The notes: generated from the letters alone by a model not told the origin. 64,000 nucleotides of DNA from Candidatus Saccharimonadales bacterium (GCA_036388415.1 DASVRW010000002.1:1036650-1100649), one strand, 5' to 3'; positions 36,261 through 45,186 are shown, numbered from the stretch's first letter. Made by a program: numbers and translations.

Positions 36261-37886
36261 ATGACTGACATTGAGATTCCATATAATCACGAACGCGGCT
36301 GGAAATATCGGATTTTTGAAATCATGCCTGGTGCGCTCAGCTGGTCAATGTTATTTTTGCCGCTTGTCCTGAGCCTTATCAATGTTACCGTTGCATCAGT
36401 GTTTATCTTAGCGTATTTGCTGATATTTTTTGCGCGCAGCGTCGGCGTCAATTTGCGGGCGCTCCAGGGATATCGGACAATGGAACGACACAAAAAGCTG
36501 CCATGGTCAGATATGCTTGACGAACTGGAGAGCGGTAAAGTGGCTCATGCTACTTCGAAGCGGCCGACCTGGCATCTTGATAATATTATGCGCCTGCAAG
36601 TCAAACCGGCGATTTTACCGCCATCGGACATTATTCATGTTGCAATGATCGCTACTTACAACGAAACGCGTGAAGTCGTTCAGCCGACCATCCAGTCATT
36701 GATTGATTCAGATTATGATATGAAAAAGGTCATTTTGGTGCTGGCATACGAGGAGCGCGGCGGCGAACATATCGAAAAGCAATCGAAAGAGCTCGTCGAA
36801 GAATACAAAGACGTTTTTATGCACGCCATGGCTATCAAACATCCGCACGATATACCGGGCGAAATTCGCGGCAAAGGCGGCAACATTACCTACGCCGCCC
36901 GCTTACTGCAAAAATATCTTGAAGCAGAGGACATTGATCCGCTACGCGTCGTCGTTACGACGCTTGATGCCGACAACCGGCCACACCCGAAATACCTGGC
37001 CGCGCTCAGCTACATGTACGCCATTTATCCAGACCCCGAGCATATCTCAGTTCAGCCGATATCGGTATACAACAACAATATCTGGGATGCGCCCGCACCG
37101 ATGCGGGTGATTGCCACCGGCAATACATTCTTCAATATCGTGCAGTCGCTGCGCCCCCACATGTTACGCAATTTTTCAGCACACGCGCAGGGTATGAAAT
37201 CGCTCATTGAAACAGATTACTGGAGTGTGCGGACAATCGTTGAAGACGGTCACCAATTCTGGCGATCGTATTTTCGCTTCGACGGTAATTACCGGGTGCT
37301 ACCGCTGTATATACCGATATATCAGGATGCAGTATTGGCCGACGGCTATATCAAGACTTTAAAAGCGCAGTTTATACAGCTCCGCCGCTGGACCTACGGC
37401 GCATCCGACATCGCCTATGTTATTACTCAGGGATATTTCAAAAAGAATAATGTTCCAAAGTTTGATTTGTTTACCAAAGTCTGGCGCCTAGTCGAAGGGC
37501 ATGTCACCTGGGCGGTCGGTCCGCTGATATCGCTGACTGCCGGCTTTATTCCAGCACTCGTGCATCAAGATAGTTACGCTGCCAATGAGCTGCCAATAAT
37601 TGTCAGTAATATTCAGACAGTTGCGCTTATTGGGCTGAGTGCGTCATTGTTTGTATGCTTTAAGACACTGCCGCCACGGCCAGCCCGCTATAAACGGCAC
37701 CGTTCATTATTTGTACTGCTGCAGTGGTTGTATCTACCCGTTACGACCATTTTCTATAATTCGTTCGCCGCGCTGTACTCTCAGACCCGTCTGATGCTTG
37801 GCAAATATTTGGATAAGTTTGACGTGACCGAAAAAGCTGTCGTTACGACGCAGGGTGAGACAATTTCACGCGATTCCAAGGAATAA
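36261..37886 (+). CDS. membrane-bound family 2 glycosyltransferase
   Basis: A 541-residue protein: two N-terminal membrane helices (about 24-62), a GT-A catalytic domain with IATYNETREVV, DxD-type TTLDADNRPHP (about 234-244), and a RRWTYGASD motif like the QxxRW motif of processive synthases, then about four C-terminal helices. The layout matches cellulose/hyaluronan-synthase-like enzymes that build and export a polymer. The sugar cannot be inferred. Confidence 0.85.
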   Translation: MTDIEIPYNHERGWKYRIFEIMPGALSWSMLFLPLVLSLINVTVASVFILAYLLIFFARSVGVNLRALQGYRTMERHKKLPWSDMLDELESGKVAHATSKRPTWHLDNIMRLQVKPAILPPSDIIHVAMIATYNETREVVQPTIQSLIDSDYDMKKVILVLAYEERGGEHIEKQSKELVEEYKDVFMHAMAIKHPHDIPGEIRGKGGNITYAARLLQKYLEAEDIDPLRVVVTTLDADNRPHPKYLAALSYMYAIYPDPEHISVQPISVYNNNIWDAPAPMRVIATGNTFFNIVQSLRPHMLRNFSAHAQGMKSLIETDYWSVRTIVEDGHQFWRSYFRFDGNYRVLPLYIPIYQDAVLADGYIKTLKAQFIQLRRWTYGASDIAYVITQGYFKKNNVPKFDLFTKVWRLVEGHVTWAVGPLISLTAGFIPALVHQDSYAANELPIIVSNIQTVALIGLSASLFVCFKTLPPRPARYKRHRSLFVLLQWLYLPVTTIFYNSFAALYSQTRLMLGKYLDKFDVTEKAVVTTQGETISRDSKE

Positions 37887-37960
37887 GTAACTTGCCGATT
37901 TTCGTATACTAAAGACGAGTACTCGGCCATAGTACGTGGTCTGGAAGCAAACCAGCCATA

Positions 37961-38371
37961 TCATAAAACATCTTGGTGGAAAGCCTGGTAGACGGTTGCT
38001 GCGACTTTGTCGAAACGCTGCAAGGTTTCGAACGTCATCGTGGCGATGGCAGTTGACGTCAACTCGCCGTGCTGAGTAACGCTGCCGAGTTTACCGATAA
38101 TGGTCGCTGTCAGTTCAAGCGCGTCGGGTAGGGCAGTCGGCCTATGCTGTAAACTGGCGTTAACGCTGATTAGTAGCTTGTCACGCATAAACGCCTGATC
38201 CGGACTGCTGATATATTGTACGACCCAAGATTTCTCATAGCTAACCTGTTCTATGGTCGTGAACACGCTTTGGCAGGTGGTACATTTCCGGCGCCGCCAT
38301 ACACTGTTGGTCCGTTTCTGAGGACGGGAATTTATAACCTGCGTTTCAGCCGAACAATATGCACATACCAT
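37961..38371 (-). CDS. nrdR: NrdR-type transcriptional repressor
   Basis: A 136-residue protein with a zinc ribbon (Cys3, Cys6, Cys30, Cys33) and an ATP-cone (about 46-136). NrdR senses ATP/dATP and represses ribonucleotide reductase genes. No nrd gene is in this window, so its target is elsewhere. Length is slightly shorter than the usual 150-160. Confidence 0.93.
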   Translation of the reverse strand: MVCAYCSAETQVINSRPQKRTNSVWRRRKCTTCQSVFTTIEQVSYEKSWVVQYISSPDQAFMRDKLLISVNASLQHRPTALPDALELTATIIGKLGSVTQHGELTSTAIATMTFETLQRFDKVAATVYQAFHQDVL

Positions 38372-38536
38372 AGCTACATATTGTCATCAGGGAATAAAAA
38401 TAGCAAGTGGATAACGGGTGGATATGCCTACAAGTTGCATGCGTGACGTCGGACTGTGTATATGACTGAAACATCATGAGACGCTGCTTAAATTGATTAT
38501 AACGACCTATACAGAGCTGAAATTATCGCTAAATGC

Positions 38537-38573
38537 AAAAACTCCAGACATGTGTATGTCTGGAGTTTTTGTC
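38537..38573 (-). terminator. terminator after the 35-residue gene
   Basis: AAAAACTCCAGACAT / ATGTCTGGAGTTTTT, active on both strands; on the minus strand it follows the small gene at 38609-38716. Confidence 0.88.
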
Positions 38574-38608
38574 GTGTGAGGCTAATTCTATACTATAGTA
38601 TTACTATA

Positions 38609-38716
38609 TTAGGCATCGAGGCGTTTGCGCTTGATACGGCTAATTGGTTGCGTTGCGCTCAATTCTTCGTAGAACAACTGGAAATCATCCAACGCTTGTT
38701 GTTTGCTGGTACTCAC
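38609..38716 (-). CDS. 35-residue protein, GTG start
   Basis: On the minus strand a GTG-started frame gives a 35-residue hydrophilic peptide beginning MSTSKQQALDDFQLFYEE and ending RIKRKRLDA, then TAA. An AGGGA ribosome-binding site lies six bases before it, a promoter TTGACA-N18-TAGGAT is upstream and a terminator follows, so it is a complete transcription unit. Predicted amphipathic helix with a basic tail. No family recognised. Long frames on the opposite strand lack such signals. Confidence 0.62.
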   Translation of the reverse strand: MSTSKQQALDDFQLFYEELSATQPISRIKRKRLDA

Positions 38717-38741
38717 ATAAAGTCCCTGTTTAACCTAATGT

Positions 38742-38771
38742 ATCCTAACATATCGGAAACATATATGTCAA
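38742..38771 (-). promoter_or_regulatory. promoter of the 35-residue gene
   Basis: Minus strand TTGACA (38766-38771), 18-base spacer, TAGGAT (38742-38747); start of RNA about 20 bases before the GTG. Confidence 0.55.
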
Positions 38772-38927
38772 TATTAGCGTACGATTGTAAAGCTTATGGT
38801 TACTCAGTTTCAAAAACACGTTACAAGCTGGGATTGCCATTTTACATCTGTTACGCTATAGTCTTAGATGTTAGTTATCACAGTAGCCTCCGTACCAAGC
38901 AAATTTGATACCAGGCGACAGTTTATC

Positions 38928-39004
38928 GGGTGATTAGCTCATTTGGCTAGAGCGCCGCATTGACGTTGCGGAGGTGAGAGGTTCGAATCCTCTATCGCCC
39001 ACCA
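38928..39004 (+). tRNA. tRNA-Val (anticodon GAC)
   Basis: Acceptor GGGTGAT/ATCGCCC, anticodon stem CCGCA/TGCGG with loop TTGACGT giving GAC, T-arm GAGGTTCGAATCCTC, CCA encoded. Confidence 0.96.
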
Positions 39005-39040
39005 TACAAAAAGACCCTTGCAGGAGGGTCTTTTTGTATA
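39004..39040 (+). terminator. terminator after tRNA-Val
   Basis: ATACAAAAAGACCC ... GGGTCTTTTTGTAT. Confidence 0.9.
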
Positions 39041-39478
39041 CCAAGCTTTAAGTATGTTCATTTCCATAAAATATACTGTTCGTACTCCACGTAACCGCTC
39101 CTTGGTTGCACAGTTACGTTACGTTTTTATGCTCAAGAATGATGCAGATCGGTACGGCTGCAAAGCATATATGTACGCGAGACGGCTAGGCCGTGCGGAC
39201 TTGGACAACGAACTGCGTCAACGAACCACATACTTGAACGAATATTGTTGCAGTGTGAGGAATCGTACAGAAAATGTATTCACGGGTGTTACAATAAGTT
39301 CAGTGCATAACAAATGCACACAAAATATTTGTCATAGACAATTGTGAATTTACTCAGAACATTACCAACAGAGCAGAGCACACGACTGTATATGGATTAT
39401 TCCAAAATTACGTCGTAGGAGGTATATTTTGGTTTACGTTATCCACAAGTGGGTATGTACAAAAAACACCATAAATAT
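39041..39478. other. intergenic stretch with no supported gene
   Basis: AT-rich DNA between tRNA-Val and the thrS leader. A 109-codon open frame crosses it but lacks a ribosome-binding site and starts inside the tRNA terminator region. Nothing else is seen. Confidence 0.5.
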
Positions 39479-39496
39479 ACTAGCCGTATAGTACTA
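39479..39496 (+). repeat. 18-base repeat ACTAGCCGTATAGTACTA
   Basis: An identical copy lies at 45363-45380 and a near copy at 45320-45337. Here it lies eight bases before a TATACT box (39504-39509). Confidence 0.6.
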
Positions 39497-39503
39497 AGCT
39501 TGG

Positions 39504-39611
39504 TATACTACTTTGTAGGTGAGTTTTGACAGGGTGTTTTTACCCGCAGTAGTAATACTGCATTTCCTAGAGCGGTTCAGAGAAATGCGAGATCTCTGAA
39601 CCGCTTTTTTG
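39504..39611 (+). promoter_or_regulatory. candidate thrS attenuator or small RNA
   Basis: TATACT (39504-39509) is followed by hairpin GCAGTA/TACTGC (39546-39561) and a strong terminator AGCGGTTCAGAGA / TCTCTGAACCGCT plus T run (39571-39607). GCATTTC (39560-39566) can pair with GAAATGC (39582-39588) in the terminator, a possible antiterminator. thrS begins about 300 bases later. Confidence 0.45.
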
Positions 39612-39913
39612 TTGTCAAAGATTTTGATTGTAATGAGAGGCAGCTTCTATAACAATGGTTGAAATGGTATTATAAGGACAAGTGCTACGTAGCTATAAAT
39701 GACCATAGGTTTCATATCTGTCGCCAGACACGTACACCCAGACTCGGCGCAGATGCCTGATTATATCCGGCATAATGACAGTCAATATTGTACGACATTC
39801 CATTTTCATCACATAGAGTGGAGTCAGTCGGTCGTATGGTGAATATATGCGACACGCATACATAATCTAGAAGTGTTTTAGTATCAATCAACAGAGCAAA
39901 GGACATGCTTACT

Positions 39914-41749
39914 ATGGCAGATCAACTGAATTCAGACGCCGATAATCTGTACGCAATGCGCCATTCTATGGCTCATATCATGGCGTCGTCCATACGGCAC
40001 CTATGGCCAGACACGAAGTTTGGAGTCGGTCCCGTCGTAGAGAACGGCTTTTACTATGATGTTGACCTCGGTGGTACGACCTTGTCGGAAGCTGATTTTC
40101 CAAAGATTGAAAAGGAAATGCGCCGTATTATTGCCGAAAATCAGCAGTTTAAGCGTTCCGAAATGCCGGTTGATGATGCAATTGCGTGGGCTCAAAGCAA
40201 CAAGCAACCATACAAAGAAGAGTTATTAAATGATTTGAAGCGCGCTGGAACGACAATAGCTAAAGATCTCGATATTGCTGAGCTAGGCTTAGCGACAGAT
40301 CATGATTCCGTTGTTAAAAACGTTTCATTTTATGAAAATGGTGATTTTTTTGATTTATGTCGTGGTCCTCATGTCGAATCCACCGGTGTTGTTGGTGCAT
40401 TCAAACTCATGAGAGTCGCCGGTGCTTACTGGCGTGGCAAAGATGACAACCCACAAATGCAGCGTATATACGGTGTGGCATTTACAACGAAAGAAGAACT
40501 TGATGGCCATATTGTAATACTCGAAGAAGCTAAAAAGCGTGATCATCGTATTCTTGGCGAAAGTTTACAGCTTTTTACCGTCAGTGAAGACGTCGGTAAA
40601 GGTCTGCCGTTGTTATTGCCACGTGGTTCCAAGGTTAAAAATCTGCTGAGCAGATACATGCGACAAATGGAGGAAGCCGAAGGCTACCAGTATGTTGACA
40701 CGCCGGTCATTGCCCACGAGCGGTTATATCAAAAATCTGGCCACGCCCAGTTTTATGCTGATGACATGTTTACGATTGTTGATTCCGAAGGTCAGAAATT
40801 TTATGTCTCGCCAATGAACTGCCCGCATCATCACAAGGTGTATGAAAAACTGGTTTATAGTTACAAAGATTTGCCATTGAAACTGGCCGAACATGCCGGC
40901 CTATATCGCCATGAATTATCCGGTACGCTAACCGGACTCATTCGAGTCCGCGGACCGATCACTCAAAATGATGCTCATATATACGTCACGCAGGAACAAC
41001 TCAAAGCTGAATTTTTGAGCGTTTTACAGCTGTTCAAGCAAGTATACGAAACATTCGGAATTACTGATTACTGGTACCGTCTGTCATTGCCCGATTTCCA
41101 AAAAAATAAATTTGAGGGCGACAAAGCGGCATGGGAGTCGGCCGGCAATACAATTCGCCAGGCGCTCATTGAATTCGGTGCTGAATTTGTTGAAGCCGAG
41201 GGCGAAGCTGCTTTCTATGGACCAAAAGTCGACATTCAGACCCGCAATGTTCTCGGCAAAGAGGATTCGATCGCTACGTCACAAATCGACCTACTGATTC
41301 CTGGCCGTATGGACCTGACTTACGTTGACGAAAATAGCGATGAACAGCGTCCGTTAGTTATTCACCGTGCAATTCTTGGTTCATTGGAGCGATTTTTAGG
41401 CTTTTACGTAGAAAAAACTGCTGGTTGGTTCCCGTTTTGGCTGGCTCCTGAGCAAATCCGTATCCTAACAATCAACGATTCAGTGCTGCCGTATGTTGAG
41501 CAAATTACAGCTGTCTTGTCCAATACACTCCTGATGGAGCCGCTCAAATACAATGAACTCCGCTACAGTATCGACGATCGCAACGAATCGCTCGGTAAAA
41601 AAATCCGTGAAGCGACGACTATGAAAATTCCTGTCCAGCTCATCGTCGGGCCGAAAGACGTTGAGGCTGGCGAGGTCAGCGTCAGGACGCAGCAGGGTGA
41701 ACATAAGCTGGCGCTCGATAAGCTGGCAGAGTACTTGAAGGGCTTGTAG
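39914..41749 (+). CDS. thrS: threonyl-tRNA synthetase lacking the TGS domain
   Basis: A 611-residue class II synthetase charging tRNA-Thr. It opens directly with the editing domain (HSMAH at 17-21, later CRGPHV) and lacks the ~60-residue N-terminal TGS domain. Catalytic motif 2 is GLYRHELSGTLTGLIRVRGP, motif 3 is HRAILGSLERFLGF, and a C-terminal anticodon-binding domain follows. AAAGGA lies ten bases before ATG 39914; an ATG at 39905 is too close to it. tRNA-Thr(CGT) is encoded at 35407. Confidence 0.95.
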   Translation: MADQLNSDADNLYAMRHSMAHIMASSIRHLWPDTKFGVGPVVENGFYYDVDLGGTTLSEADFPKIEKEMRRIIAENQQFKRSEMPVDDAIAWAQSNKQPYKEELLNDLKRAGTTIAKDLDIAELGLATDHDSVVKNVSFYENGDFFDLCRGPHVESTGVVGAFKLMRVAGAYWRGKDDNPQMQRIYGVAFTTKEELDGHIVILEEAKKRDHRILGESLQLFTVSEDVGKGLPLLLPRGSKVKNLLSRYMRQMEEAEGYQYVDTPVIAHERLYQKSGHAQFYADDMFTIVDSEGQKFYVSPMNCPHHHKVYEKLVYSYKDLPLKLAEHAGLYRHELSGTLTGLIRVRGPITQNDAHIYVTQEQLKAEFLSVLQLFKQVYETFGITDYWYRLSLPDFQKNKFEGDKAAWESAGNTIRQALIEFGAEFVEAEGEAAFYGPKVDIQTRNVLGKEDSIATSQIDLLIPGRMDLTYVDENSDEQRPLVIHRAILGSLERFLGFYVEKTAGWFPFWLAPEQIRILTINDSVLPYVEQITAVLSNTLLMEPLKYNELRYSIDDRNESLGKKIREATTMKIPVQLIVGPKDVEAGEVSVRTQQGEHKLALDKLAEYLKGL

Positions 41750-41759
41750 CGAGCAGTAG

Positions 41760-42365
41760 ATGGCTAAGCCGATTATCGCTATTGATCTGGACGATGTGCT
41801 GTCGGACAGCACAGAGTCGCTTCGTCAGGTTGTAAATACGCAGTACGGTGTTAGTTTAGAGCCTGAGCATTATAGAATTCCCGGTGAATATTCACGGTAC
41901 TACGAACGCGTATGGGAGATGCACGGCATCGGCAATACAGTGTCGTATGCAGACCTTGAAGGTCAGATGATATCCGACCAATCGCACATGCCAGTAAAGT
42001 TCGGCGCGGTTCGTGTTCTCAAACAGCTACAGAAACATCATGACCTGGTTGTGCTAACTGCCAGGAACCCAGATTGGGAAGTCGCCACGTCCGCGTGGCT
42101 GAACATTCATTTCCCGGGTATATTTAGACGGGTAGTGTTCGGCGGCGGACGTAAAAGCGTGATAGCAAAATCAAAGGGTGAGTGGTGTGCCGATATTGGT
42201 GCCAGTTGGCTGATAGACGACAATCCGGAGCACTGCCAAACTGCCGTAAAACACGGTATTACTCCAATTTTGTTTGGTGAATACGGCTGGCATCTACGTG
42301 TCCCTATGGAATTTCAGCGCTGCAGGAATTGGGAAGAACTGAGTGAGTATTTTGAAGAGCATTGA
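41760..42365 (+). CDS. HAD-superfamily 5'-nucleotidase-like phosphatase
   Basis: A 201-residue HAD protein: motif I DLDDVLSDST (8-17), motif II in VVLTARN, and motif IV SWLIDDNPEH. The C1-type cap and overall pattern match deoxyribonucleotidase/NagD-like phosphatases. It starts ten bases after thrS and overlaps the next gene by 23 bases, so thrS through miaA look co-transcribed. Confidence 0.83.
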   Translation: MAKPIIAIDLDDVLSDSTESLRQVVNTQYGVSLEPEHYRIPGEYSRYYERVWEMHGIGNTVSYADLEGQMISDQSHMPVKFGAVRVLKQLQKHHDLVVLTARNPDWEVATSAWLNIHFPGIFRRVVFGGGRKSVIAKSKGEWCADIGASWLIDDNPEHCQTAVKHGITPILFGEYGWHLRVPMEFQRCRNWEELSEYFEEH

Positions 42366-42687
42366 TGCCGTACCCGGTGGCTTTCGGGAGCGGGTTGAAG
42401 CCTTGGTGCGTCAAATCCCTCGTGGCCGGGTAATGACATATGGCCAATTGGCTGCACTGGCCGGTAGTCCGATAGCAGCTCGGATTGTTGGTGGTATTGC
42501 TCATTTTGGTGACCCAGAGCTGCCATGGCAACGCGTCGTTAATAAGCAGGGCGGTCTAGCCAGCGGATACCCAGGTGGCCGGGCCGGTCACGCTGCTGCG
42601 CTTATTGATGAAGGCATTGAGCTCTCGGATGACTATTATGTCGATGTTGCAAAGCTGCTGTGGTGGCCAGAGCGGGAGGATGTATGA
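42343..42687 (+). CDS. alkyltransferase-like protein (MGMT fold without catalytic Cys)
   Basis: A 114-residue protein of the O6-alkylguanine transferase DNA-binding domain: RVEALVRQIPRGRVMTYGQLAALAG and PWQRVVNKQGGLA. The usual PCHRV active site reads PWQRV (61-65), so it cannot accept an alkyl group. Such ATL proteins bind O6-alkylguanine and hand it to excision repair. GTG start inside the preceding gene; ATGA overlap with miaA. Confidence 0.9.
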   Translation: MSILKSIDAVPGGFRERVEALVRQIPRGRVMTYGQLAALAGSPIAARIVGGIAHFGDPELPWQRVVNKQGGLASGYPGGRAGHAAALIDEGIELSDDYYVDVAKLLWWPEREDV

Positions 42688-43556
42688 CAGCACCACTTAT
42701 TGTCATCATTGGTGAGACCGCCTCTGGTAAATCAGCACTTGCATTACAACTATCACAACATTTAGGTGGCGAAATTTTGTGTGCAGATGCATGGACGGTG
42801 TATAAAGATTTCGATGTTGGTACGGCGAAGCCGACTGCGGCTGAGCGGGCGTTGATAACACATCACCTGCTTGATATTGCTGACCCGGCACAGGGCTTCA
42901 GTGCTGCAATATTCAAACGGCTGGCAGTGGAGCAGATAACTGATACTGCATCACGCGGACGCTTACCAATCCTGGTGGGCGGTACGGGCCTGTATATTGA
43001 TAGCGTTTTGTACGATTATGAATTTTTGCCGCCGCCTAGCGATGTTCTGCGCCGCGAGCTGAATACGTTAGATCTGGAAGCGCTGCTAGCTCGGGCTTCG
43101 GGCCTCGGTCTGGACACGTCTGTTGTCGACCAGCGGAATAAGCGGCGGATTATCCGGCTGATAGAAAATAATGGCCGAATACCAGGTCGGAAAGATATGC
43201 GTCCAAATACCCTAATTCTTGGCCTTCGGCCGAACCGCGAGCTACTCGTACAGCGAATATCTATGCGTGTCGATGCGATGCTGAAAGCCGGCCTGCAACA
43301 GGAGGTCGCCCGGCTTGCTGAGCGCTATGGCTGGGATGCGGAACCAATGAAAGGGATTGGCTACCGGGAGTTCAGGCTCAATGAAGCTGAACACCCAAAT
43401 ATCGAACAAGTGCGCCAGGCGATCATACGAAACACGATCGCACTCGCCAAAAAGCAGCGCACCTGGTTCAAGCGTAACAAAAGTATTCACTGGCTTACTA
43501 CCGATGATAAAGTGGCTGAAGCTGTAGATATCGCAACAACATTTCTGAACAAATAA
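42684..43556 (+). CDS. miaA: tRNA dimethylallyltransferase MiaA
   Basis: A 290-residue enzyme adding dimethylallyl to A37 of tRNAs reading UNN codons. P-loop GETASGKS (10-17), DAWTVYKDFDVGTAKP (family: D-S-x-Q-x-Y, here W-T-V-Y), GGTGLY, and KGIGYREF near the end. The usual Ser-Gln in the first substrate motif is Trp-Thr-Val, worth noting. Start ATG overlaps the previous stop. Confidence 0.93.
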   Translation: MTAPLIVIIGETASGKSALALQLSQHLGGEILCADAWTVYKDFDVGTAKPTAAERALITHHLLDIADPAQGFSAAIFKRLAVEQITDTASRGRLPILVGGTGLYIDSVLYDYEFLPPPSDVLRRELNTLDLEALLARASGLGLDTSVVDQRNKRRIIRLIENNGRIPGRKDMRPNTLILGLRPNRELLVQRISMRVDAMLKAGLQQEVARLAERYGWDAEPMKGIGYREFRLNEAEHPNIEQVRQAIIRNTIALAKKQRTWFKRNKSIHWLTTDDKVAEAVDIATTFLNK

Positions 43557-43593
43557 CTTTCAATACGCAGGCTTATACTGCTACAATGAGCAT

Positions 43594-44235
43594 ATGATTG
43601 AACAACTCTTCGGCTCCAAAACTCGCGTCAAACTTTTACAGTTGTTTTATAGCAATCCGAACCGATCATTCTATGTGCGCGAGATAACCCGCAAAATTGA
43701 TGAACAAATAAATTCCGTCCGCCGCGAGCTGGCGAATCTGCTCAGTATCGGCATTATTGTCTCTGACAATACAAACAACAAGCTCTACTATGAAGTAAAC
43801 CAAAAATACGAATATTTTGATCCACTGACGATTATATTCGGAGCTGGCGGCAGTGGCAAAAAGCTGCCAGCACAGATCTCTATTGCTATAAGCGGCGGCT
43901 TGCCAGCGGCAACAGAAATCCCGGCTGTTCAAAGCTTCAGCGATAATATTGATATAAAGACACTTGGTAACGTCGAGATTGCTGTCTATACTGGACAATT
44001 CACCCGTGACGAATCCACGGGTGTCGATGTGTTTTTGGTCGGCGACATCAATACGACCAAACTGCAGAAGTTTATGGCAGACCTGGAATCCAAAGAAGGC
44101 AAAGAACTGCGCTACACTATGATGAGCCTGAGTGATTTTCAGTACCGGCAGCAGATCAAGGACCGATTCGTATCAAATGTCATGCGGGCCAAAAAACAAG
44201 TTATAATCGATAAACATGCCTCGCTAAAGGCCTAA
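43594..44235 (+). CDS. winged-helix protein with nucleotidyltransferase-like domain
   Basis: A 213-residue protein. Residues 1-80 are a winged helix (FGSKTRVKLLQLFYSNPNRSFYVREI). The C-terminal half (about 115-205) looks like a degenerate nucleotidyltransferase fold (VDVFLVGDIN, KELRYTMMSLSDFQYR) without the GS...DxD active site. Likely a DNA-binding regulator. TACAAT ends six bases before ATG. The MBL-fold gene follows 17 bases later. Confidence 0.75.
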   Translation: MIEQLFGSKTRVKLLQLFYSNPNRSFYVREITRKIDEQINSVRRELANLLSIGIIVSDNTNNKLYYEVNQKYEYFDPLTIIFGAGGSGKKLPAQISIAISGGLPAATEIPAVQSFSDNIDIKTLGNVEIAVYTGQFTRDESTGVDVFLVGDINTTKLQKFMADLESKEGKELRYTMMSLSDFQYRQQIKDRFVSNVMRAKKQVIIDKHASLKA

Positions 44236-44252
44236 GAAAGGATACGACAGAT

Positions 44253-44885
44253 ATGGATATACAATTTTACGGGGCAAACTGTATCGTACTCAGCACCAGG
44301 AACGCCCGTGTCGTTATTGACGACAACCTGGCACAGCTCGGCGCCAAGAGCGTCGTCCGGGCCGGTGATATAGCGCTATTCAGTAGCAGTATTACCCATA
44401 CTCCGCCCAAAGTAGAAACCAAACTAGAGATTAATCATGGTGGTGAGTACGAAGTATCTGACATATCGATTTACGGCATCCCGGCTCGCAGCCACATCGA
44501 TGAAGACGGCAAGCAGACAGCTACTATGTACAAGATTATCTCCAAAGAGCTGAGCATTTTTATTCCCGGTCACATCTACCCGGACCTTACCGACAGCCAG
44601 CTGGAATCGGTCGGCATGGTCGATGTAATGTGTATACCGGTCGGCGGTAACGGCTATACGCTTGATCCAGTCGGCGCGCTCAAGATTATCAAAAAGATCG
44701 AACCTAAGATCCTCATTCCAACGCATTATGATGACAGCAGTTTGAAATTTGAAGTGCCGCAGCAAACATTGCAGCAGGCTATCACCTCGCTTTCGATGGA
44801 GCCGATAGAAGGTGGATCAAAACTGAAGCTGAAGCCAGGTGAGTTGCCGGAGATCATGCAGCTGACCGTGCTCGAACGGTCATAA
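44253..44885 (+). CDS. MBL-fold protein with incomplete metal site
   Basis: A 210-residue protein of the UlaG-like metallo-beta-lactamase fold (FYGANCIVLSTRNARVVIDD; ILIPTHYDD). The first metal motif HxHxDH is absent; the equivalent region reads SSSITHTP. It is therefore either inactive or uses an altered site. AAAGGA ribosome-binding site. Confidence 0.75.
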   Translation: MDIQFYGANCIVLSTRNARVVIDDNLAQLGAKSVVRAGDIALFSSSITHTPPKVETKLEINHGGEYEVSDISIYGIPARSHIDEDGKQTATMYKIISKELSIFIPGHIYPDLTDSQLESVGMVDVMCIPVGGNGYTLDPVGALKIIKKIEPKILIPTHYDDSSLKFEVPQQTLQQAITSLSMEPIEGGSKLKLKPGELPEIMQLTVLERS

Positions 44886-44925
44886 ATAATAAGCCTGGTT
44901 CACGCTAAAAGGTCACGTTAATAAT

Positions 44926-44958
44926 AAAAATACCGCTCGTTACCAGAGCGGTATTTTA
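44926..44958. terminator. bidirectional terminator
   Basis: AAATACCGCTC / GAGCGGTATTT between the convergent MBL-fold gene and rpmB. Confidence 0.9.
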
Positions 44959-44982
44959 GTGTCGGTTACCGACGGAGCGGTG

Positions 44983-45186
44983 CTATTTTGCGGCTTGGGT
45001 AATGATACCCTTTTTCTTGAGTGTACGAATCGCCTGCGTACTGATCTTCATGGTGACTTTTTTGCCATCGACGATAATGGTTTTGGTCTGAAGATTAGGC
45101 TTCCAGACTTTCTTGGTGTGGCGCTGTGAAAAACTGACATTGCTGCCGTATTGCTTTCCTTTGCCGGTGAGTTCACATATGTTCAT
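44983..45186 (-). CDS. rpmB: 50S ribosomal protein bL28
   Basis: A 67-residue bL28: CELTGKGKQYGSNVSFSQRHTKK and WKPNLQTK match the family. Single-gene unit with its own start context GATACAGT-ATG and a terminator downstream. No zinc-binding second Cys pair. Confidence 0.94.
   Translation of the reverse strand: MNICELTGKGKQYGSNVSFSQRHTKKVWKPNLQTKTIIVDGKKVTMKISTQAIRTLKKKGIITQAAK

Noticed and set aside
38552..38908. 118-codon plus-strand frame
   Set aside because: Begins inside a terminator and runs antisense over the better-supported 35-residue gene and its promoter.
39018..39347. 109-codon frame after tRNA-Val
   Set aside because: Starts within the tRNA terminator, no ribosome-binding site, atypical composition.
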